Made by a program: the position numbers and the translations under genes. From a virus, in IMG/VR virus record IMGVR_UViG_3300018026_000134, positions 1 to 39,586 of that record: a stretch of 39,586 nucleotides of DNA; one strand, given 5' to 3'. Below the pieces are notes generated by a model. The model saw nothing but the letters and a program-made list of their open reading frames with translations. It had not been told where the DNA came from and ran no database searches. Below, in pieces: positions 33,051 through 39,586 of the stretch (position 1 is its first letter; every line of letters begins with the position of its first letter).

Positions 33051-34724
33051 ATGCTTGACTTGACGGGCGGGAATCTCGTCGCTTATCTCCGCAGAGTTAT
33101 CGAAGACGCCGTAAACCGGTCCCCCCGGTTCCGGTACACCCTTGGAGAAGTCTCTTCTCAGTACAACAACCTCATTCAATGGAAGGACGCTCAAATCAGC
33201 ATCAAGAACGTCACCTCCACCGGCAACCGCCTCTCTCCTGACTACTTCATGTGCAAGAACTACGGGCGGGCAATTCTTGCCAAAATCCAGAGCAAAGAGG
33301 GGGGATTCATTGAGTGGGTGCAAGAGGTGGATTCCACCCGGCAGACGCCCGCAGCCGGGGTATACTATTTCAATGTGGATGAGGTCAATGAGCAGACACG
33401 GGACGTAGACCTAACCATCCAGAAATACACATGGCAAGAGGGTAAGGTTGTCAACGCCCAAGGCTCCATCGTCTACTTCGCCCCCCAAATTGACGGCACT
33501 ACGGTCTCAGGGTATGTCTCAGGCAGGGGAAGCCCCCCAACGCCTCTGGAAACGGCTGTAAACGACGGCACGTGGCAAACTACGCTCGTTTCTCCTCCTG
33601 TGCCGGTAGATTTGCTCCTCGCCCCGCATTTTGGCTATTTGCTGACCGATACCCCAGCCGGGTTGGTCCTCTTCGCCGGGTCCCCACCCGTCCAGCTTAC
33701 TCCCCTGTTGGATTACTGGTATCAACAGACCGTCCAGCAAGTGGTATGCCAAAGTACCGTGGGAGGACAAGAAGTCGTTGGCATTCCGCTGGGCCTTGTG
33801 GACGTTCCGGGAGGCGGAAGCCCGCCGCAGATGGTTCAGACCCTCCTCTCCTTCACGCTTACGGACCAGAACGGCTACGAACTTATCAAAGGGAAGGATT
33901 ACACCTACTTTGCCAGCAATGATTGGCTGGAACTCTCTCCGTACACGCCGCCCGGAATGACCATTACGGCAAACATGGTCGTTAAGGTTGACCCCACGGG
34001 CGTACCGGGGACCAACCCGGAGAATATCCTACAGACGCAAGTGACGGAGGGAAACAGTCTAGCACCGGGGCAGGTATTCGTACAGACCTCTCTCGGAAAC
34101 TACACGTCACTCGTACCCAATACGGATGGGACTTGTACCTTGCCCACTCTTCTCTTGCCGGGGGAATGGTGCCGCTGGGAAGTTCGAGTAGATACAGGAA
34201 GAACAAAGGCCCGAGCCAAAAAGTACAACCTCAATGAGAATGTCCTCCCCGGCCTGCGGATAGCTATCGGTGACAACGTTCTCAAGGATGACCAAGTGGC
34301 TATCATCGTGCAGCCCTACACCGCCGAGACCTATGAGGTATACGGGAGCAAGGAGAACCTGACCTTCACCGTGGACTGCCGGGCAAATGACCTCCAGACC
34401 GCCTCCGACCTCAGCGAGTTGCTCCGCCGAGAGCTTCTCATCATGCGCCGGACGAATATGGAGGCAGACGGCATCACCTTGTTTGAAGCCAGCCGGTCGT
34501 ATGTGGGATTGCAGCGTGACCTCAGCGGCACCGCTCCACAGTTTGTCTACAGTCTGACTGTTTCCGCTATGGCAGATTGGAAAGTGTTTGTACCACTGGT
34601 CACCCGGCTGGTCACCTTGGAAATAACCAGCACCGCCACGGTGTCATCCTACGGTCCGGGTATATCGCTTACGCCCCGAGTCAAAGTGTTTGGCAACACC
34701 AAGTTCTTAGAATCTTACACGTAA
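33051..34724 (+). CDS. Virion structural protein (557 aa)
   Basis: The ATG follows TAGGGAGCATTT. The N-terminal ~130 residues (LVAYLRRVIEDAVNRSPRF, VEEV-type strands, YYFNVDEVNEQTRD) are followed by a long beta-rich middle with many Pro/Gly turns. A C-terminal domain reads GLRIAIGDNVLKDDQVAIIV, then ENLTFTVDCRANDLQTASDL, ELLRREL, and a final strand region. The last ~130 residues resemble a tail-terminator or neck-type fold in layout, but this is a guess. It is the last gene of the rightward block and converges on the RNA ligase remnant. Confidence 0.7.
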   Translation: MLDLTGGNLVAYLRRVIEDAVNRSPRFRYTLGEVSSQYNNLIQWKDAQISIKNVTSTGNRLSPDYFMCKNYGRAILAKIQSKEGGFIEWVQEVDSTRQTPAAGVYYFNVDEVNEQTRDVDLTIQKYTWQEGKVVNAQGSIVYFAPQIDGTTVSGYVSGRGSPPTPLETAVNDGTWQTTLVSPPVPVDLLLAPHFGYLLTDTPAGLVLFAGSPPVQLTPLLDYWYQQTVQQVVCQSTVGGQEVVGIPLGLVDVPGGGSPPQMVQTLLSFTLTDQNGYELIKGKDYTYFASNDWLELSPYTPPGMTITANMVVKVDPTGVPGTNPENILQTQVTEGNSLAPGQVFVQTSLGNYTSLVPNTDGTCTLPTLLLPGEWCRWEVRVDTGRTKARAKKYNLNENVLPGLRIAIGDNVLKDDQVAIIVQPYTAETYEVYGSKENLTFTVDCRANDLQTASDLSELLRRELLIMRRTNMEADGITLFEASRSYVGLQRDLSGTAPQFVYSLTVSAMADWKVFVPLVTRLVTLEITSTATVSSYGPGISLTPRVKVFGNTKFLESYT

Positions 34725-34784
34725 CCGGTCAATCTTCAATTCCATCCGCCCGTTCGCCGGTATTGACAATGACCTGTACCAGCC

Positions 34785-34898
34785 TCATTTCTTCGACCAC
34801 TCCCACCGCAAGTTACTGCCGTCGTATTTCTCAAAAGCGAGGCAGGGACTCCCGAGGGGAGCATGGGCTGACCCGGCGATTTCGGGGTAGTGTTTCAT
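34785..34898 (-). pseudogene. Truncated RNA ligase remnant (KxDG motif)
   Basis: A short minus-strand frame starts at 34898 with an ATG that overlaps the stop of the zinc-ribbon gene (ATGA). It encodes MKHYPEIAGS, and then FEKYDGSNLRWEWSKK. The K-Y-D-G-S-N core is motif I of ATP-dependent RNA ligases, where the Lys takes AMP. RNA ligases of this type usually continue R/K-G-W-Y; here a TGA stop occupies that position and the next codons read GWY, so a CGA-to-TGA change is likely. Only ~60 bases remain before the convergent structural gene, so the other ligase motifs are gone. The product would be 37 aa and catalytically dead. Confidence 0.65.
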
Positions 34899-35092
34899 GC
34901 GTATATACCGCAGTACTCTGCGTCAGGATGCTCTTTGCAATATGGGCATGGGTCCACATGTATGCGGCTCAAGACCCGTGCGTAATACTCAATGTAAGGC
35001 TCCTCGTATCTTCCCGTCATGGGGCGACCGCACTTTGCACAATACATGTCAACTTCTAAAGAGATGGTCCCCGCACTGCTCGTAATAGTCAT
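34895..35092 (-). CDS. Zinc-ribbon microprotein (65 aa)
   Basis: The start at 35092 (MTITSSAGTISLEVDMYC) follows GTGAGGGTAGT, where the ribosome-binding site overlaps the stop of the AAA+ gene. The product holds CAKCGRPM and about 28 residues later CPYCKEHPDAEYC, giving a Cys4 or Cys5 zinc ribbon. It is the last intact gene of the NAD+/ATPase operon and overlaps the RNA ligase remnant by ATGA. The function is unknown; a nucleic-acid or protein-binding adaptor is possible. Confidence 0.7.
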   Translation of the reverse strand: MTITSSAGTISLEVDMYCAKCGRPMTGRYEEPYIEYYARVLSRIHVDPCPYCKEHPDAEYCGIYA

Positions 35093-35099
35093 ACTACCC

Positions 35100-36092
35100 T
35101 CACTTGTTAAAGCCCGGATGCGAGACGCCTTCACTGGACTTCGGCTTAATCTTCATTCCCTTTAGCCGTTCGATGGTTTCGTCAAATGGCCGGTCAAGGC
35201 ATTGCGTAGCGACCACGAACTCCCGCAGGTGGGCAATGCTGAGGTCGTTGGTTTCCTTCGCCCAACCGGCTATTTGCTCTTTCGTGAATTTCTCTCCGAT
35301 GGCACGGGTCAGATACATGCGTCGGGCCGACTCGTCCGGCATAGGGACCTTTATCACTTCGTCAAAGCGGCTCGGGCGGTTGACGATACGAGGCCCGAGG
35401 TTCTCAGGGTAGTTCGTCGTGGCGATATGCACCACGTTGTTTACCTGATGCTCACCGTCCAGAAAGCTGAGCAAATCGTGTTCGCCCCGGTGCTCAATCA
35501 CTTCCTCAATATCTTCCATGATGACGATAAGCGGGCGGTCCGGCTCTATCCGGCGAAGGACCCGCAGAGCGTTGATTGCCATGCCCGGATGCTGGCAGAT
35601 GATGACAATACCGCCCCGCTTGATGAGCTTTTCAATAAGCAGAGCGACCGTCGCCGTCTTACCCGACCCGGCGTTGCCCCACAGGAGGATACCCCGCTTG
35701 AACAGGATGCCCATAGCGGAGAACTTCTCCTTGGAGTCCCAAAAGGTTTCGATGGAGTTGATGACCTGTTGAGTGACCGTCTCCCCAAGGTCATAAAGGG
35801 TGTCAGTCATTGGCTTGGACTTGAGGAAGTATATCCTCCCGTCGCTGTCCTGAGAGAGGTTGTAGACCCCCGGAGGAAGCGTATCAGTGGTCTTGGAGGA
35901 GGCGGAAAAGCTACCGTTAGGATGCACCTGCCACTGGCAGACGTTCATGGTGATGACATCATCGGATTCGTCGCTCCCCGTGGGACCTTGGGCGCTAGTC
36001 TTATTTCCACGGGGAACACCTTGGTCTGAATCCCTTGCTGCCTTATCGTTCATCCTACCTTGCAGTTCCGCCCAATCGTCGGATGCTGACAT
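35100..36092 (-). CDS. AAA+ ATPase
   Basis: The start at 36092 (MSASDDWAEL) follows GTGAGGGAGAAAAT, giving 330 aa; an ATG at 36116 overlapping the NadV stop (TAATG) is also possible. The N-terminal ~125 residues are a separate region with a small beta domain (GVYNLSQDSDGRIYFL). The ATPase core has Walker A (GNAGSGKT, 139-146), Walker B (PLIVIMED, ending 194), sensor 1 (ATTNYPENL) and an arginine-finger segment (NRPSRFDEV). This is the classic AAA clade seen in FtsH/BCS1-like remodelers. No protease or nuclease domain is attached. It is the third gene of the NatV-NadV operon; its substrate is unknown. Confidence 0.9.
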   Translation of the reverse strand: MSASDDWAELQGRMNDKAARDSDQGVPRGNKTSAQGPTGSDESDDVITMNVCQWQVHPNGSFSASSKTTDTLPPGVYNLSQDSDGRIYFLKSKPMTDTLYDLGETVTQQVINSIETFWDSKEKFSAMGILFKRGILLWGNAGSGKTATVALLIEKLIKRGGIVIICQHPGMAINALRVLRRIEPDRPLIVIMEDIEEVIEHRGEHDLLSFLDGEHQVNNVVHIATTNYPENLGPRIVNRPSRFDEVIKVPMPDESARRMYLTRAIGEKFTKEQIAGWAKETNDLSIAHLREFVVATQCLDRPFDETIERLKGMKIKPKSSEGVSHPGFNK

Positions 36093-36115
36093 ATTTTCTC
36101 CCTCACATTTCGGCA

Positions 36116-37546
36116 TTAGTCATCTTCCCGGTTGTAGCGGTCATAACCGCTGGAGATTTCCCGGACTTCGTCAAGGGTCTGGTGCCGCTTAATTACCCCA
36201 TCTTCAAATACTGTCTCCAGCTTATCTTCGTGGCCTGTGGCGAGCTTCATATCGTATTCCTGCTCCACAGTCTCGAATTCCCCATCCGACAGTTCCAAGA
36301 GGGAGAACCTGCCGCCGATGGATGCCTTGGACGGGTCGGTCTTAACCGTCTTGTGAACATCCTCCCACCGACCGTCCCGGCAGATAGCGGAGCATTTGAT
36401 GGCGAACCGCATGGTATCACGGTTCTGCTGTTGAAGCAAAGCACCGCCCATGCCGTAGCCCCAGTTGTCCATGGACCACCCGGCCCGTGTCAGGTGACTG
36501 TTGATGCGGCAGATGTTCTGGTAGTTGACTCCGTCGCCTTGGATGACCCGGACCTGCTTGGGCAGGACCTTCCAACCCTTAGCGTTTGTCTCGAAGCCAA
36601 ACTTCTCGGCAATGGCGTTGAACATGTCTTCAATGACGACACAGGGGTCACCGCTATCCGGGCGCAGGACCACCACGCCGTCACGCCGCAGAATTGTTTC
36701 CCGCAACTTGCCGCCGAAGATGTTAGCAACGGCGTTGTGGGTGTCGTAGCTGTCTACCACGAGCGCCACGAGGCCAGCCGGGACCTTCTCCAGCATGTTG
36801 GCATAAGCCTCAGCCTCGGCATCCTCACCCCACGAAGTAACGGTGGAGTGCTCCATCGCCGGGATGGAGAAACCGGCGCAGGGGCAATCGTAGAACTGCT
36901 CCAGAAGCGAAAGAGCCGCCATGGTGTCGGTGCCCATGAAATTGACAAGGTGGGCAGCCCCGCCGATAGCAGCGGTCTCCTGAGAGCTAACGCCCCTGTA
37001 TCCGAAGTCGTGCAACTTGAAACCGAGTCCAGCCGGGTCACCGGTACGCACAAGGTCCCTGCCGATGGTCTGCTTGATTTCAAATGACAGGGTCCCAACC
37101 GTGATGGGATACCACACTTGCAGGAGTTGGGTTTCCGCCCAGTTGGTCAGCCACGGGAATTCCTTGTCGGTGTTTTCGATGGTCATCAACACGTTCTTGA
37201 TGGGAACCACGGTACCCTCTTTAACCGCACGAATGCGCAGGGGCAACTTGCCGCCATGCTTTTCCAGCAACCGCATCCAGCCGTTGAAGTTGAATACTTC
37301 ATCGTTGCCGAAATGCCGGTGACAAATGCGGGCAGCTTCGTGGACATCTTTCTTGGTGAACACCTTGCCCTCGAAGTATGCGGCGAGGATGTATTGCAGC
37401 CCGGAGAACAATGTGTGCTGCCAGAAACCACCCCGGCTCATGAGGTAGCTGTACACATATTCCGCATCCGAAGGATACTGAAACCAGTGCGACAGCTTGT
37501 AGCTGTCTGTCCTTAAAATGGGGTTAAGCTTGAGTGCTTTGGGCAT
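36116..37546 (-). CDS. nadV: Nicotinamide phosphoribosyltransferase (NAMPT/NadV)
   Basis: It joins nicotinamide and PRPP to make NMN, the first step of NAD+ salvage. The start at 37546 (MPKALKLNPI) follows AAAAGGAGAACACAC; 476 aa is normal for the family. Hallmarks are DSYKLSHWFQYP (13-24), LHDFGYRGVSSQETAAIGG (178-196), VNFMGTDT, SIPAMEHSTVTSWG with the catalytic His at 233, VVDSYD, VLRPDSGDP and VIQGDGVNY. These match the vertebrate and phage NAMPT family almost residue for residue, and all key residues are intact. The 5' end overlaps the NatV gene by 23 bases and its stop overlaps a downstream ATG (TAATG), so the pathway genes are translated together. Confidence 0.97.
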   Translation of the reverse strand: MPKALKLNPILRTDSYKLSHWFQYPSDAEYVYSYLMSRGGFWQHTLFSGLQYILAAYFEGKVFTKKDVHEAARICHRHFGNDEVFNFNGWMRLLEKHGGKLPLRIRAVKEGTVVPIKNVLMTIENTDKEFPWLTNWAETQLLQVWYPITVGTLSFEIKQTIGRDLVRTGDPAGLGFKLHDFGYRGVSSQETAAIGGAAHLVNFMGTDTMAALSLLEQFYDCPCAGFSIPAMEHSTVTSWGEDAEAEAYANMLEKVPAGLVALVVDSYDTHNAVANIFGGKLRETILRRDGVVVLRPDSGDPCVVIEDMFNAIAEKFGFETNAKGWKVLPKQVRVIQGDGVNYQNICRINSHLTRAGWSMDNWGYGMGGALLQQQNRDTMRFAIKCSAICRDGRWEDVHKTVKTDPSKASIGGRFSLLELSDGEFETVEQEYDMKLATGHEDKLETVFEDGVIKRHQTLDEVREISSGYDRYNREDD

Positions 37547-38465
37547 GTGTGTTCTCCTTTTTGGTAAGATGTTGTTGCAGCATCTCGAAGAGAGGACGAT
37601 GCTCCTTCTCAAAATCCTCCACAGTCAATTTGCTTATGTCAAACCACTGCGCTTGGGAAAGGTCATCGCTGCCCTTCCCGCCCATAGTCATACTGTACGC
37701 CATGAAGAAGACGGTCTTGAAGCCCTCAGATGGCTCCGAGCGCCAGCGCCAGCTATCGACCTTGCGGGAGCCGACATATTCAAGGTCTTGGATGTCCAGA
37801 CCCGTCTCCTCGAACGCTTCCTTCTTGGCATCAGCCTCGAAGGTTGGCGTGCTGAATATTGCGTGCCCGCCCGGAAAACGCCAGAACGTGTCATCTGGCT
37901 TCTTGCCGAGGAGAAGCATCAAACCCTTCTCCGCCTTGTGCAGGATAGCAATGTCCACCACGGTGACAAGCCGGGGCCACAGTTGGTTCATGGCGTAGAT
38001 GACACCCGCCCGGAAAAATGGCGACTCCATGACATTGTTGGTCAGCTTGGCACGGATATCCGTGCTGGTAAGGGACGCCGGGACCTCTATCTCCAGTTCC
38101 TTGACCTTGTGCTTCCCGTGATAGAAGGGAGCGAATGAGTCCCTACTACCGTATAATACCACTTCGTGGGGAACTTCTCCCACGGCTTCGGAGATGCGCT
38201 CATCCAAACTGTCTGACCACTGTTCGTCGGTCTTGCAGTCCCGCAGGGGCAATACGGTGAACTCGGGGAACTTCGCCTGAATCATTTTCTTCCGAGTCTC
38301 GAAGTCTAACGGGTCGTGCCGGGTCGGACCGACCTTATTGCAGCCAAGGAATACGATAACCCGCTGGTGACGCCCACGCACAATACGAAAAATTTCAAGG
38401 TGCCCGTCATGGAGTTCGTGAACTTGGAACCGGCCAACTAAAACACCAAATGATGGTTTGGTCAT
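37524..38465 (-). CDS. natV: Bifunctional NMN adenylyltransferase / Nudix hydrolase (NatV type)
   Basis: This 313-aa enzyme has an N-terminal nucleotidyltransferase domain with GRFQVHELHDGH (11-22, the GRFxPxHxGH motif) and STDIRAKL near 133, which makes NAD+ from NMN and ATP. The C-terminal Nudix domain has GGHAIF followed by KKEAFEETGLD, the REUxEExGU part of the Nudix box with Lys for Arg; family members hydrolyse ADP-ribose and related dinucleotides. The same fusion occurs in phage KVP40 (NatV) and in cyanobacterial NadM-Nudix proteins. CAGGAGGGTATC is the ribosome-binding site, and it lies inside the end of the upstream HNH gene (ATGA overlap). It works with NadV. Confidence 0.95.
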   Translation of the reverse strand: MTKPSFGVLVGRFQVHELHDGHLEIFRIVRGRHQRVIVFLGCNKVGPTRHDPLDFETRKKMIQAKFPEFTVLPLRDCKTDEQWSDSLDERISEAVGEVPHEVVLYGSRDSFAPFYHGKHKVKELEIEVPASLTSTDIRAKLTNNVMESPFFRAGVIYAMNQLWPRLVTVVDIAILHKAEKGLMLLLGKKPDDTFWRFPGGHAIFSTPTFEADAKKEAFEETGLDIQDLEYVGSRKVDSWRWRSEPSEGFKTVFFMAYSMTMGGKGSDDLSQAQWFDISKLTVEDFEKEHRPLFEMLQQHLTKKENTHAQSTQA

Positions 38466-39379
38466 GATACCCTCCTGTATCGTTCCCCCAACTCATATCG
38501 TTCAATTAATTCAATGCACTGTCCCTGTTCCGTCCACTCTCTAGAAAACTTACTGATTAAACTGAACAACTCTTTAACAGACAAATCGGATGTTACTCTT
38601 TTCCTACAATTTTCGGAGTGTGTGACATACCGGCAATTTGCTGGATGCCTTACTATCTCCGGGAAAACCCCAAGAGCATATGCCTGTTTTCGAGACAGCC
38701 TATGGTCTCGTACCAACCCAGTCTTATTCTTAACTGGATGAAATATACCCAACTCAGAAACTCGTCTCTTTGTCTCTATTGGCTGAAATTGTAGCAAGTT
38801 AGCCCCATTAACCCAATTCGATAATTTCCGGTATAGAGCAAAATCAGACAAGTTTTCTAGCGGCGTCCAATTGCCGTGTTCCTCATTTACTTTTCTTACA
38901 CGTTTACGATATTCATCAGTAAACTTCTCCCTTGATTTAGTACCAATCTTTCTCTTGGATTTTTCTGAGCAAGGGTGTGATATTCCTTTATGGCCCTCAC
39001 TTAGCCGTTGTAACCATACGTTGCCAAAAACCCTTCCTCGGTTTGCTGTTCCCGCCCCCCATCGTTCTCTTGGGTTTAGCATACGTAGCGAAACCTGTTT
39101 AGAAATAAGTTTCTTTGTATGTTTAGACACTTTGTTTCCATAGTTGGGGTTACCGGTCCCTGAAAAGTCCCTACTCCTTTTTAGGTCCGAGCATTTCCTG
39201 CTACAGACTATACGAGGCATTTCATGCCCTGATATCAAAAATCTCGTGGAACATTCACTACACACCTGTAAGAACTGGTGCCGTTTCTTTTTCCCTTGAA
39301 ACCCCTCATTTCGTTTTAAGCATGTTCCTCGAATCTCATTATTTCCCACCCCTGTCTTGCAATGAAAGCACATTAACAC
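38462..39379 (-). CDS. HNH-type homing endonuclease with zinc finger and NUMOD3
   Basis: This 305-aa protein begins at a GTG (39379) eight bases after AGGAGG; the ATG two codons later is too far from that site. It has CFHCKTG, CSECSTRFL with CSRKCSDLK (zinc fingers), NUMOD3-like GNPNYGNKVSKHT and SEKSKRKIGTKSRE, and a C-terminal nuclease core: LVRDHRLSRKQAY, then HPANCRYVTHSENCRK, in which D-H...N...H supply the HNH residues. It is clearly AT-rich. A small stem (39389-39403, CTCCT/AGGAG) covers its ribosome-binding site. It overlaps the NatV start by four bases and carries NatV's ribosome-binding site in its last codons. Confidence 0.85.
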   Translation of the reverse strand: MLMCFHCKTGVGNNEIRGTCLKRNEGFQGKKKRHQFLQVCSECSTRFLISGHEMPRIVCSRKCSDLKRSRDFSGTGNPNYGNKVSKHTKKLISKQVSLRMLNPRERWGAGTANRGRVFGNVWLQRLSEGHKGISHPCSEKSKRKIGTKSREKFTDEYRKRVRKVNEEHGNWTPLENLSDFALYRKLSNWVNGANLLQFQPIETKRRVSELGIFHPVKNKTGLVRDHRLSRKQAYALGVFPEIVRHPANCRYVTHSENCRKRVTSDLSVKELFSLISKFSREWTEQGQCIELIERYELGERYRRVS

Positions 39380-39441
39380 GATTTTATCCTCCTATTAAAG
39401 GAGTTGAAAGTCATGTTTATTGTGCTAGTCATGAGACGGAT

Positions 39442-39586
39442 TTATACTGCAATTCCCTTTTTGGCTTTCATTACGATATCATCATATGCGGTGAATGGGC
39501 ACAGAGAAGCGTTTAAGCTAAAACTGGACTTGTCAAATTCTACCGTAAGGATGCGTATTCTGTTTTCCATGCGGAAGACCCGAACA
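39442..39586 (-). CDS. Partial hypothetical gene, open at right edge
   Basis: The minus strand is open from the window edge to a TAA at 39442. The visible part reads MENRIRILTVEFD, and later CPFTAYDDIVMKAKKGIAV before the stop. It looks like a genuine small alpha/beta protein and fits the leftward direction of the operon. The true start may lie beyond the window. A plus-strand frame from 39413 with a GGAG site overlaps it and is a competing choice, so confidence is limited. Confidence 0.4.
   Translation of the reverse strand, partial: VRVFRMENRIRILTVEFDKSSFSLNASLCPFTAYDDIVMKAKKGIAV

Noticed and set aside
36035-37087. A 350-codon plus-strand open frame opposite nadV
   Set aside because: nadV is certain on the minus strand, and the antisense frame has no motif or ribosome-binding site.
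4768-39379. Group I introns around the homing endonuclease genes
   Set aside because: Each endonuclease lies between complete neighbouring genes with their own starts and stops, and no split reading frame was found, so these look intergenic.
39413-39586. Plus-strand frame at the right edge preceded by GGAG
   Set aside because: It opposes the direction of the operon and overlaps a minus-strand frame with more protein-like sequence; the GGAG may simply be the stem partner of the HNH ribosome-binding site.
1-39586. tRNA genes, CRISPR arrays and insertion sequences
   Set aside because: No cloverleaf, no regularly spaced repeats and no transposase were seen; the noncoding gaps are too short for arrays.

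Overview
This window looks like part of the genome of a large contractile-tailed (myovirus-like) bacteriophage. The evidence is a very long tail sheath gene, a tail tube gene, a capsid block in the order maturation protease - scaffold - major capsid protein, tightly packed genes joined by TAATG or ATGA stop/start overlaps, and nine free-standing homing endonuclease genes. No bacterial housekeeping gene, rRNA, tRNA or integrase is visible. The host cannot be named from the sequence. Portal and terminase genes are not in the window.

Left block (1-26210, almost all minus strand, so read right to left): a FmdB-type zinc-ribbon protein, tail sheath (1202 aa), a small structural protein, a large Ala/Pro-rich zinc-ribbon protein, tail tube, small zinc-ribbon and membrane proteins, a second large zinc-ribbon protein, a TPR protein, capsid maturation protease, scaffold-like protein, a probable capsid accessory protein, major capsid protein followed by a clear terminator, two small proteins, a SWIM zinc-finger protein, and a chain of Ig-domain virion-surface proteins that runs off the left edge. 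Two plus-strand genes interrupt this block: a GIY-YIG endonuclease at 8360 and a small phage-type protein at 15975.

Middle block (26286-34724, plus strand): virion structural proteins (307, 436 and 557 aa), two GIY-YIG endonucleases that share a catalytic half but differ in their tails, a CxxC microprotein, a histidine phosphatase, a three-part protein (ADP-ribosyltransferase-like N-terminus, histidine phosphatase, unknown C-terminus) with ribosome-binding sites retained at its domain joints, and a single-TM microprotein.

Right block (34725-39586, minus strand): an HNH endonuclease, then a compact operon of a bifunctional NMN adenylyltransferase/Nudix enzyme (NatV type), nicotinamide phosphoribosyltransferase (NadV/NAMPT), an AAA+ ATPase and a zinc-ribbon microprotein. 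It ends in a previously hidden remnant of an RNA ligase that keeps the KxDG nucleotidyl-transfer motif but stops at an in-frame TGA. NadV plus NatV should make NAD+ from nicotinamide in two steps, as in KVP40-type phages and in the NAD+-restoring counter-defence pathway known as NARP2.

The most unusual signals are the NAD+ cassette together with an ART-like/phosphatase fusion in the same phage, the dead RNA ligase, an in-frame amber codon inside a surface-domain protein, and endonuclease genes whose ends copy the ends of their neighbours or carry their neighbours' ribosome-binding sites.
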